From Eubacterium sp. UBA3782 (GTDB taxonomy: Bacteria; Bacillota; Clostridia; Lachnospirales; Lachnospiraceae), in assembly GCA_002368795.1 (NCBI GenBank), contig DFFG01000103.1:1-15883 (forward strand): a stretch of DNA of 15,883 nt, in the 5' to 3' direction. Below are positions 7,368 through 13,734 of the stretch, one piece after another. The notes below the pieces were generated by a model that was not told where the DNA came from, did no database searches, and saw only the letters and a program-made list of their open reading frames with translations. Made by a program: the position numbers and the translations under genes. How positions within the stretch are numbered: the stretch's first letter is position 1; each line of letters begins with the position of its first letter.

Positions 7368-7458
7368 TCATCTCCCATTTAAAAAAGACAGCCGTACGAA
7401 CTGTTGCCCGATCGATGCACTCGATGACGATCTGCCTTTTTACGAAGCCAATGCATGA
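7360..7458 (+). CDS. Possible small protein of 32 residues
   Basis: A short open frame starts at an ATG (7360-7362) that overlaps the last two codons and stop of the L,D-transpeptidase gene and ends with TGA at 7456-7458, 12 bases before the next ATG. It exactly fills the gap between the two genes. The peptide begins MTDHLPFKKDSRTNCCP and ends DALDDDLPFYEANA. It has a CC pair and an acidic tail and no membrane segment. There is no good ribosome site, so it would rely on translational coupling to the upstream stop. I do not recognise it. Chance reading is possible given its length; the neat fit and protein-like composition are the only support. Confidence 0.35.
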   Translation: MTDHLPFKKDSRTNCCPIDALDDDLPFYEANA

Positions 7459-7470
7459 GGAACACAGAAA

Positions 7471-8280
7471 ATGCTGAAGGATCATCTTCTGAAAGAATTT
7501 GAACAGAACATCGGCACGCCCCTGTCAGGCCAGTACCTTGCCGACCGTTATCAGGTCTCGCGCAATGCTGTCTGGAAAGCTGTCAAAGCGCTGGAGCAGG
7601 AAGGCTGGCCGATCCTGACCAGCGGCAAAAAAGGATATCTTCTCGATCCCGAAGCCGATCTTCTATCCGAACAGGGGATCGGATCCTTCCTAAAAGGCCC
7701 AGCCCCAGACCAGATCCGCGTCTTCCACGAGGTAGACTCGACAAATGCGGAAGCCATGCGCATGGCCATCTCCGGCTTCACCGGATCCGCCCTCATCGTC
7801 AGCGACGCCCAGACCATGGGACGCGGCCACAGCCAGAGCACCTTTTACTCACCCGGCGGCACCGGACTGTACATGAGCCTGCTGCTTCCGGCATCCCTCG
7901 ATACAGAAGCAATGCGGGCTGTCGGCAAGGCGGCATCGGTCTGCGTGATCCGCTCCGTACGAAGGCTAACCGGCAGGGCTTGTGTCATCTGCCGGACCAG
8001 CGATATCTATCTGGAAGGCAAAAAAATCGGCGGCATCCTGGCCGAAGCCATATCCCCCGATCTGGAAGCCGGCATCATCCGAAATGTATGCATCGGCATC
8101 GGACTCAACCTGACCACAAAAGAATTTCCAAAAGAACTAGCCGAAACCTTCTCCTCCCTGGGCGGCGGCTGCCGGCGAAATCAGCTGGCCGCAGCCATCA
8201 CCGAAGAGCTGCTGGCACAGCAGCCCTTCGACCCGACCAAATATCTATCCGACTACGAAAAATACCATGCGGACCTCTGA
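7471..8280 (+). CDS. BirA-like protein with degenerate biotin-ligase motifs
   Basis: The 269-residue protein has an N-terminal winged helix (about 4-58, QYLADRYQVSRNAVWKAVKAL) and a biotin/lipoyl-ligase fold. Retained are DSTNAEAM (89-96), the Q114 position, FYSPGGTGLYMSLLLP (125-140), GKKIGGILAE (183-192) and IGIGLNL (208-214). Two hallmark sites are changed: the biotinyl-AMP loop GRGRxGR reads GRGHSQS (117-123), and KWPND, whose lysine contacts biotin, reads CRTSD (174-178). The C-terminal SH3-like domain of BirA is absent; the frame stops after DYEKYHADL inside a terminator. The fold is open and intact in frame, so this is a divergent or catalytically dead BirA, perhaps acting only as a regulator, rather than an obvious frameshift. 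The ribosome site GAGG is ten bases from the ATG. True BirA activity cannot be excluded. Confidence 0.85.
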   Translation: MLKDHLLKEFEQNIGTPLSGQYLADRYQVSRNAVWKAVKALEQEGWPILTSGKKGYLLDPEADLLSEQGIGSFLKGPAPDQIRVFHEVDSTNAEAMRMAISGFTGSALIVSDAQTMGRGHSQSTFYSPGGTGLYMSLLLPASLDTEAMRAVGKAASVCVIRSVRRLTGRACVICRTSDIYLEGKKIGGILAEAISPDLEAGIIRNVCIGIGLNLTTKEFPKELAETFSSLGGGCRRNQLAAAITEELLAQQPFDPTKYLSDYEKYHADL

Positions 8281-8303
8281 TCCAGGTTCCGCATGGTATT
8301 TTT
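8258..8303. terminator. Bidirectional terminator between converging genes
   Basis: A perfect 16-bp stem (8258-8273 with 8288-8303) has AAAAA at the left foot and TTTTT at the right foot, so it can stop transcription in both directions. The inner part can add a CCT/AGG pairing. The stop of the BirA-like gene (8278-8280) is in the loop and the histidine kinase stop (8303-8305) is at the foot of the stem. Thus the last codons of the BirA-like gene form the left arm. Confidence 0.9.
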
Positions 8304-9775
8304 TACTTCGCCTCCAGGGTGAAGGAAAACGCAACTCCGTTTTCATAATTCCGCACCGAGCAGGTCTGATTGTGGCTGTCCATGATGGCTTTCACGATGG
8401 ACAGGCCGATGCCGCTTCCGCCATAGGCGCGTGTCCGTGCCTTGTCGACCTTGTAGAATTTATCCCAGATCCTGTCCAGGGATTCTGTCGGGATCGGTTC
8501 TCCGGTATTGAAGACGGTGGCTGTCACGATGCCGTTCTCCTCGGCAAGCCGGATCTCGATGATCTTCTCTCCATCCAGATGATTCAGGGCATTGGTCAGG
8601 TAGTTCGTCACGACCTCTTCGATCTTGAACTCATCGCCCCAGACCGCGTACGGTCCATCCGGCTCGAAGATCACCCTGGCGCCTGCCTGTTCGATCATCA
8701 GGGAGGAGGACTGCAGCACGCCCTTTATTACATCTGTCAGCGAGAACCGTTCCATCGACGGCAGATCATTGCCAAATTCCAGCCGGTTCAGCGTAAGCAG
8801 CTGGCGGACCAGCGTATTCATTTTTCCGGACTCATCGATGATTACATCACAATAATACTCCCTGCTCTCCGGATCATCGATGACATTGTCCCGCAGGCCT
8901 TCAGCGTATCCCTGGATCAGCGCGATCGGCGTTTTCAGCTCATGGGATACATTGGAGATGAATTCCTTGCGCATCTCATCGATCTGCGTCTTCTCTTCAA
9001 TGTCCTTCTGCAGCTTGACATTGGCGGTCTTCAGCTCACCGATCGCCTCCTGAAGCTTTCGGGACATGACATTGAAATTCTCACCCAGAACACCGATCTC
9101 ATCAGAACCGCCGCTGGTATACTGTGCGTCAAAATCCAGGTCCGCCATCCGCTTCGACAGTTCGGTAAGCTCCTGGACTGGCTGCACGATCCTTTTGGTG
9201 ACAAGCCAGATCGCGGCAGCGCCAAGGACAACGACCACGAGGCCGATATATGCATAGAACTGGGCAGAGATCAGGGCTGCATCGGAAATGCTCTGCAGCG
9301 GCGTCAGTACGATATAATAATGCCCGTTTTCAAGCGTTCCCCAGAGCTCCAGGTATTCCATGGAAGAAAAGCGGTCCTGAATACGGATCATCTTGTACCG
9401 GTCCGTCTCCTCCAGCACCTTTGAGTTCTCATCCTCCATGCCAAGGATATTTCCAAAAAGCCTGCCGCTCATGTCCGTATCCTGATGTCCGTTCGTCAGC
9501 AGCGGCTCCAGATTCTGGTCCGTCACACTGTAGGTGAGTCCATTCACCGAACAGAAGGACTCGAAGGTCTCCGGTAGGGCCGTTTCGTCCACCGCATTGA
9601 TCCAGTTCCAGCTCTCGAGGAGGATCTTTTCCTTTCGGGAAATATAAAACCTCTCGACAAACAGGAACTCACACAGTCCGATCAGGACGAGCATCAGAGC
9701 CATCAGGCAGATAAAAATCAGCGCGACCTTTCCCCGTATTGAATTTTTCAAATCAGCTGCAACTTTCCGTATCAT
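8303..9775 (-). CDS. Sensor histidine kinase (HisKA/HATPase)
   Basis: From the ATG at 9775 the protein has 490 residues. The order is: short cytoplasmic start; membrane helix about 15-40; extracellular sensor of about 130 residues; second helix about 172-193; HAMP (about 195-247); HisKA with SHELKTPIALIQGYAEGL (phospho-acceptor H278); N box NYLTNALNH (391-399); FNTGEP (G1 region) and GGSGIGLSIV (452-461). It should phosphorylate the response regulator encoded just upstream. I choose the ATG at 9775 because GGAG lies five bases before it; a TTG at 9790 would add five residues. The architecture recalls VanS/PhoR-like kinases of Firmicutes that often watch the envelope, but the signal is unknown. 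The gene ends in the shared terminator at 8258-8303. Confidence 0.93.
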   Translation of the reverse strand: MIRKVAADLKNSIRGKVALIFICLMALMLVLIGLCEFLFVERFYISRKEKILLESWNWINAVDETALPETFESFCSVNGLTYSVTDQNLEPLLTNGHQDTDMSGRLFGNILGMEDENSKVLEETDRYKMIRIQDRFSSMEYLELWGTLENGHYYIVLTPLQSISDAALISAQFYAYIGLVVVVLGAAAIWLVTKRIVQPVQELTELSKRMADLDFDAQYTSGGSDEIGVLGENFNVMSRKLQEAIGELKTANVKLQKDIEEKTQIDEMRKEFISNVSHELKTPIALIQGYAEGLRDNVIDDPESREYYCDVIIDESGKMNTLVRQLLTLNRLEFGNDLPSMERFSLTDVIKGVLQSSSLMIEQAGARVIFEPDGPYAVWGDEFKIEEVVTNYLTNALNHLDGEKIIEIRLAEENGIVTATVFNTGEPIPTESLDRIWDKFYKVDKARTRAYGGSGIGLSIVKAIMDSHNQTCSVRNYENGVAFSFTLEAK

Positions 9776-9851
9776 ATGATCTCCAAACAATTTCAGAATA
9801 AGAGGAAGACAAAAGTCTGTCTCTCCTGCTTCTTATCTGCCTAAGCAAAAT

Positions 9852-9900
9852 GCCTTCTGCCGGCAGGCGTACTGCCAGGCATCACAAAGAGACGGAAGGC
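9852..9900 (-). other. Intercistronic two-tier stem-loop between response regulator and kinase genes
   Basis: The 126-base gap between the regulator stop (9902) and kinase start (9775) contains an outer stem GCCTTC (9852-9857) with GAAGGC (9895-9900) and an inner stem TGCCGGCAG (9858-9866) with CTGCCAGGCA (9872-9881, one bulge). There is no T run, so it is unlikely to be a full terminator. It may stabilise or tune the two halves of the message separately (inference). Confidence 0.4.
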
Positions 9901-9901
9901 G

Positions 9902-10585
9902 TCAGGAAGGATCTACCTCAAATTTATACCCCATGCCCCAGATCGTCTTGATATAGCTTCCCTTCTCGCCGATCTTGCTGCGAAGCTTTTTCACATGGGT
10001 GTCGATCGTACGGGCATCCCCGAAATAGTCATAGTTCCAGACATTATTCAGGATCTTCTCCCTGGACAGGGCGATCCCCTGATTCTCCAGAAAATAGGTC
10101 AGCAGCTCAAACTCCTTATAGCTAAGCTCGATCTCCTTGCCATCAACAGACGCCTGATGGGCAGATTTGTTGATAGAGATCCCGCCGGCCTCCAGTACCT
10201 CATCGGTGCTGATCAGGTTGGTACGGCGCAGGATCGCGCCGACTCGGGCGACCAGGATCTTCGGACTGAAGGGCTTGGAGATATATTCATCCACACCCAG
10301 TTCAAAGCCAAGGAGCTCATCCCTCTCCTCTCCCCTTGCCGTCAGCATGATGATCGGGATCCTGGATTCCTTCCGGATCTCCCGGCAGACCTGCCAGCCG
10401 TCCATCTTGGGCATCATCACGTCAAGGATGATCAGGTCGATCTCCTTATCTGCGTAAAACATATTCAGGGCTTCTTCCCCGTCTCCCGCCTCGACCACAT
10501 CAAAATTATCCTTCACCAGGAAATCACGCACCAGCTTGCGCATCCTGACTTCGTCATCCACAACTAAGATCTTCAGCTTATCCAT
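9902..10585 (-). CDS. OmpR/PhoB-family response regulator
   Basis: The 227-residue protein has a receiver domain with the acidic pair in VVDDE (D10, D11), phospho-acceptor D55 in LIILDVMMP, T82 in MLTARG and K104 in SKPF. A winged-helix Trans_reg_C domain covers about 128-225, with YKEFELLTYFLENQG and TIDTHVKKLRSKIG. It is a DNA-binding transcription factor controlled by the downstream kinase. ATG at 10585 is preceded in frame by a GTG at 10588; GGAG lies eight and five bases upstream of them, so either start could be used. Its consensus promoter lies about 50 bases upstream. The linked targets are not evident. Confidence 0.93.
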   Translation of the reverse strand: MDKLKILVVDDEVRMRKLVRDFLVKDNFDVVEAGDGEEALNMFYADKEIDLIILDVMMPKMDGWQVCREIRKESRIPIIMLTARGEERDELLGFELGVDEYISKPFSPKILVARVGAILRRTNLISTDEVLEAGGISINKSAHQASVDGKEIELSYKEFELLTYFLENQGIALSREKILNNVWNYDYFGDARTIDTHVKKLRSKIGEKGSYIKTIWGMGYKFEVDPS

Positions 10586-10628
10586 CACGACATCTCCAAA
10601 GATATTCCTGTCTACAGGTTCAACTAAA

Positions 10629-10656
10629 ATTATAGTATCCTCGCAAAATATGTCAA
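10629..10656 (-). promoter_or_regulatory. Consensus promoter of the two-component operon
   Basis: On the minus strand a perfect TTGACA (10651-10656) and a perfect TATAAT (10629-10634) are 16 bases apart. It lies between the ssrA terminator and the response regulator start, so the operon is transcribed independently of ssrA and probably strongly. Confidence 0.8.
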
Positions 10657-10672
10657 TTCTGTGTCCTTGCTA

Positions 10673-10720
10673 AAACAAAAAGGCCGCATCCAGATATATC
10701 CTGCATGCAGCCTTTTGTTT
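10673..10720 (-). terminator. Terminator of ssrA
   Basis: The arms AAACAAAAAGGCCGCA (10673-10687) and TGCAGCCTTTTGTTT (10706-10720) form a long stem with one bulge and one mismatch. On the minus strand the GC part is followed by TTTTTGTTTT. It lies about 70 bases after the tmRNA 3' end; the intervening 10721-10790 has nothing else. Confidence 0.75.
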
Positions 10721-10790
10721 CGTTCATCCATCCGGCAGCCATCTCATATGAAAGACAGCTTCTGCTCAAATGCCTGAACACCATTTTTAG

Positions 10791-11145
10791 TGGACCAGGC
10801 GGGAGTCGAACCCGCGTCCGAAAGCCTATCCATCCGGCTTCTCCCATCACAGTTATTCTTTTGGATTTCCCTTTGCCGGACGCCGAATAACAGGCTTCCG
10901 CCGCAGGTAGCTTCATAAGATCTTTTTGCCCCTCAAAGCTTTGGGGAAAAAGTGCCCCGCCTTACAATGATGCCGCCGGGAAAGGCGCGGGAACCTTTTC
11001 CGGTCGACAGCTGCTTTTTAGTTAAGCAGCAAACGCTAACTCGTTATTGTCTGCGTTTAATTTTAATTCCAGGTTGATGACGCGGTCCCGGGGCCGCGGA
11101 TGGCTTCCCAAACTTCAAAACCCCCGTCGAAACCTTTACTAGCCC
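10791..11145 (-). ncRNA. ssrA: tmRNA (transfer-messenger RNA)
   Basis: The minus-strand RNA of about 355 bases rescues stalled ribosomes with SmpB. The 5' end GGGCTAG (11139-11145) pairs with CTGGTCC before the discriminator A at 10791, with two G-T pairs. The conserved 5' block GGTTTCGACGGGG follows. The T arm is GCGGG-TTCGACT-CCCGC. The reading frame at 11022-11054 encodes GCA GAC AAT AAC GAG TTA GCG TTT GCT GCT TAA, giving tag (A)ADNNELAFAA, with the usual hydrophobic AA end recognised by ClpXP-type proteases. Pseudoknot-like GC stems fill the rest. CCA is not encoded (CTA follows). SmpB and RNase R, its partners, are encoded two to four genes upstream. Confidence 0.96.
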
Positions 11146-11194
11146 GAAGAGAGTCTGCAGCAGAACAGATCCTTATGCTCTGCCCATCTGCAGC

Positions 11195-11246
11195 TGTAAG
11201 CGTATACTTACAATTCATATATAACAAACTGACAGCAATTTGTCAA
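11195..11246 (-). promoter_or_regulatory. Promoter of ssrA with a dyad at the start site
   Basis: On the minus strand a perfect TTGACA (11241-11246) and TATATA (11218-11223) are 17 bases apart. Initiation is predicted near 11211. A dyad TGTAAG (11195-11200) with CTTACA (11207-11212) overlaps that point and could be an operator. The precursor leader of about 65 bases contains an imperfect hairpin (CTGCAG at 11155-11160 with CTGCAG at 11188-11193) and would be removed by RNase P. Confidence 0.65.
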
Positions 11247-11249
11247 ATC

Positions 11250-11295
11250 TGTTCCTTTTAGCGATAAGCTGCTGTTCTTTTCAGTGATAAGCTGC
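11250..11295. repeat. Two tandem 23-bp repeats upstream of the ssrA promoter
   Basis: Copies at 11250-11272 and 11273-11295 abut and match at 20 of 23 positions, sharing GATAAGCTGC at one end. They lie between the gatD stop and the ssrA -35 box, the position of an upstream activator or UP element. There are only two copies and no spacers, so this is not CRISPR. Confidence 0.6.
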
Positions 11296-11308
11296 AGGAT
11301 GTGCAGCT
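11290..11308. other. Stem-loop after gatD without a T run
   Basis: AGCTGCA (11290-11296) and TGCAGCT (11302-11308) form a perfect 7-bp stem two bases after the gatD stop. Because no T run follows on the minus strand, termination here is doubtful and gatD transcripts may run into ssrA. Confidence 0.4.
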
Positions 11309-11309
11309 G

Positions 11310-12026
11310 TTACCGCGGCCTGGATGCCGCACTTCTGTGCGCCTCCATCTCCAGGGTATCATCCAGCGGCTGCAGAGCCGCAATGGACGGATCCTTTCTT
11401 TTCAGCGCTTCAAGCAGGAGAAAATCGGCCACCGCCGGATTTTTCGGCAGGATCGGTCCATGGAGGTAGGTGCCGATGCAGTTCCTGTACATGATGCCTT
11501 CGGTTCCGTCGCTGCCGTTGTTTCCGGCCCCTTTAAGGACTGTGCCAAAGGGCTTTGCCCCCTCTCCCGGCATCGTCAGACCGGAATGGTTTTCATAGCC
11601 CACGACCTCTCCGAATCGTTCCGATTGGATCACGATATTGCCGATCAGCCGCTCGCTGCCTGCCACGGTTACGGCATCAAAGATTCCGATGCCCCGGATC
11701 TCTTTTCCTTCCGACGTCAGGAAATAGCGGCCAAAGAGCTGGTACAGACCACAGATGACCAACGAAGGCGTCCCATCCTCGATCTTTGCTTTTAGGGCAT
11801 CCCCGTTTGCACGCAGATCCTCCTCGATCTTAACCTGGCCGGAATCCTGTCCTCCGCCGCCAAAGATGATGTCGATATCCTTTGGGATCGGATCCCCCAC
11901 ATGGTGCTCGATGACCTTTACATCGAAACCGCGCCAGATGGCACGCTGCTTCAGAGCAAGTACGTTGCCGTGATCGCCGTACAGGTTCATTTCCCTGGGA
12001 TACAGATGAAGAATGTTGATGGTCAT
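11310..12026 (-). CDS. gatD: Lipid II isoglutaminyl synthase, glutamine amidotransferase subunit
   Basis: The 238-residue protein is a class I glutaminase domain of the CobB/CobQ-like group. It releases ammonia from glutamine for MurT, which amidates the alpha-carboxyl of D-Glu in lipid II at the inner face of the membrane. The start MTINILHLYPREMNLYGDHGN is typical. The nucleophile is C92 in LVICGLYQLFG and the catalytic His is H189 in GTYLHGPILPKNP, the same number as in the Staphylococcus aureus protein. The glycine-rich IIFGGGGQDSGQ block is at 53-64. The ATG at 12026 overlaps the murT stop as ATGA, so the two subunits are translationally coupled. An upstream in-frame extension to 12095 would lie inside murT and is rejected. 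Confidence 0.94.
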   Translation of the reverse strand: MTINILHLYPREMNLYGDHGNVLALKQRAIWRGFDVKVIEHHVGDPIPKDIDIIFGGGGQDSGQVKIEEDLRANGDALKAKIEDGTPSLVICGLYQLFGRYFLTSEGKEIRGIGIFDAVTVAGSERLIGNIVIQSERFGEVVGYENHSGLTMPGEGAKPFGTVLKGAGNNGSDGTEGIMYRNCIGTYLHGPILPKNPAVADFLLLEALKRKDPSIAALQPLDDTLEMEAHRSAASRPR

Positions 12027-13258
12027 AATATACTTTTCCCCGATATCTGTCTGCGGATCTCCAGCATCGCTGTGTAGGTGGCAAAGATCCGGCATGGCGC
12101 ATCGCCCTCTGCCGTAAGTTTTCTTAGTGCCTGTCCGATATCCTCCTCGATGACATCGACGCGGCAGCCCTCGTATTTAAGGCGCAGCGCCATATCAGAG
12201 GCACGTATCCCGGTCACGACTTTTACATGTGCCAGTCTGGAAAAATCCACGTTCCAGAGCCAGGATACATCCCTGCCATCAGCATATTCGTCGTTGATCG
12301 CGATCATGAAATCGTGTGCCTCATCGGCAAAGGATGCCAGCCCCAGCATAAAGGCGGAGGGATTCTTTACCAGATACAGCTCCACATCCCGGCCGCCGAT
12401 CTGCAGGCTCTCGCCTCTGCCAAAGGCCGAATGGATGCCGGAAAGCGCATGGATGAGGTCTTCTGTTTCTGCCTCAGGCAGGATGCTGAGGCACAAGGCC
12501 AGCGCACCTGCTGCGTTGTAGGCGTTGTAGATCCCCTTCAGCTCCATCCGGCAGGAATAGGCTTCACCATCGATACAAAAGACACCTTCCTGCCCGTTTA
12601 GAGACTCAAGCGTCACACTGGAAGGCAGCTCCGAGACCTTTGGCCCCTCTGACACGATCAGGTCGTCATCGGATGGAAAGGCAGAAAGCAGGTCCTCCCC
12701 CAGGCCGAACCAGACCGGATGCGCGGTCCGGATCTGGCTGATCCTTGGATCCTCCCGGTTCAGCACGCATGCCTTGCGGGCGTTTTCCGCCACCTTCTGC
12801 AGCAGCTCTGCCGTATGGTCGATCTCGCCAAAGCGGTCCAGCTGATCTCTCTGGACATTCAGAAGCAGGGCATAGTCGATGTCGCAGGCCTCCAGAAAGC
12901 GCACGGCATGGGCCTCATCCAGCTCCAGAACGGCAATGTCATAATCAAATTTTCCGGTAAGACTGATATCCTCGATGATCTCCGAGATCACCCCTCGCAC
13001 GAAATTGCTTCCGGTCCGGTTGGTAAATACCCGAAGTCCCTGTGCTTCCAGCAGCTCACTGACGATCTTGGTCGTTGTGGTCTTCCCGTTGGTTCCGGAT
13101 ACGACCGCGACGCCCATCGGAAGCTCTGACAGCACCTTTTTGATAAACTGCGGATCCATGTGCTCAACGACCAGCCCCGGCAGTGCGGAGCCGCCGCCCC
13201 CTTTTAATCGGGTCACCTTCTGTATTGCTTTGCCCAGAAGGATGCTTAATTCTTCCAT
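12023..13258 (-). CDS. murT: Lipid II isoglutaminyl synthase, MurT subunit, lacking the zinc ribbon
   Basis: The 411-residue Mur-ligase-like protein uses ATP and ammonia from GatD to amidate D-Glu of lipid II. The P-loop is SGTNGKTTTT (54-63); further Mur motifs are NRTGSN (80-85), LELDEAHAV (111-119) and LLNVQRDQLDRFGE (132-145). The C-terminal DUF1727 domain carries D330 in GRDVSWLWNVDF, matching the Asp that completes the GatD catalytic site. Characterised MurT proteins have a Cys4 zinc ribbon inside the middle domain; here the corresponding part (about 180-240) is short and has no CxxC pair (only isolated C228 and C236). The ATG at 13258 overlaps the end of smpB by 13 bases, with AAGGA just upstream. 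Confidence 0.93.
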   Translation of the reverse strand: MEELSILLGKAIQKVTRLKGGGGSALPGLVVEHMDPQFIKKVLSELPMGVAVVSGTNGKTTTTKIVSELLEAQGLRVFTNRTGSNFVRGVISEIIEDISLTGKFDYDIAVLELDEAHAVRFLEACDIDYALLLNVQRDQLDRFGEIDHTAELLQKVAENARKACVLNREDPRISQIRTAHPVWFGLGEDLLSAFPSDDDLIVSEGPKVSELPSSVTLESLNGQEGVFCIDGEAYSCRMELKGIYNAYNAAGALALCLSILPEAETEDLIHALSGIHSAFGRGESLQIGGRDVELYLVKNPSAFMLGLASFADEAHDFMIAINDEYADGRDVSWLWNVDFSRLAHVKVVTGIRASDMALRLKYEGCRVDVIEEDIGQALRKLTAEGDAPCRIFATYTAMLEIRRQISGKSIL

Positions 13259-13716
13259 GCTTCCTTGAACTCTCTCTCCGCCTCCCTGCGCAGATCCTTC
13301 TTTGCGATATCTGCGCGCTTATCGTACAGCTTCTTACCTCTGGCCAGGCCGATCTCGACCTTGATCAGAGAATTTTTAAAATAGACCTGCAGCGGCACAA
13401 GTGTATATCCCTTCTCCTGGACCTTGCCGGTCAGCTTACGGATCTCATCCTTGTGCAGCAGCAGCTTTTTTACCCGGAGCGGATCACGGTTAAAGATGTT
13501 GCCCTTCTCGTAGGGGCTGATGTGCATGCCGTAGATAAATACTTCCCCGTTTTCGATCCGGACAAAGGCCTCCTTGATCGAGCATTTGCCCATGCGGACC
13601 GATTTGACCTCGGTACCGTGCAGCGCAATGCCGGCCTCATATTTATCATCGATAAAATAATCATGATACGCCTTTTTGTTATTGGCGATCAGTCTGCTGT
13701 CCTTTTCCTTCGCCAT
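13246..13716 (-). CDS. smpB: SsrA-binding protein SmpB
   Basis: The 156-residue RNA-binding protein places tmRNA in the ribosomal A site during trans-translation. It has the complete OB-fold core: IANNKKAYHDYFIDDKYEAGIALHGTEVKSVR, the FIYGMHISPYEKGN block and the C-terminal KKLYDKRADIAKKDLRREAEREFK tail, whose basic helix probes the mRNA channel. The ribosome site AAAGGAG overlaps the rnr stop and is about 13 bases before the ATG, a rather long spacing. It lies between rnr and murT, with 18 bases and a 13-base overlap respectively, so all are probably one operon, and ssrA itself lies three genes downstream. Confidence 0.97.
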   Translation of the reverse strand: MAKEKDSRLIANNKKAYHDYFIDDKYEAGIALHGTEVKSVRMGKCSIKEAFVRIENGEVFIYGMHISPYEKGNIFNRDPLRVKKLLLHKDEIRKLTGKVQEKGYTLVPLQVYFKNSLIKVEIGLARGKKLYDKRADIAKKDLRREAEREFKEAWKN

Positions 13717-13734
13717 CGTGCGTATTTCACTCCT

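Noticed and set aside
8267..9424. Long plus-strand open frame opposite the histidine kinase gene
   Set aside because: The minus strand encodes a complete kinase; the plus reading begins inside the terminator and looks like no protein.
10653..10916. Minus-strand frame at the 3' end of ssrA
   Set aside because: It lies in tmRNA and its terminator; the tmRNA folding is much stronger evidence.
11250..11295. Possible CRISPR from tandem repeats
   Set aside because: Two directly abutting copies with no spacers and no cas genes.
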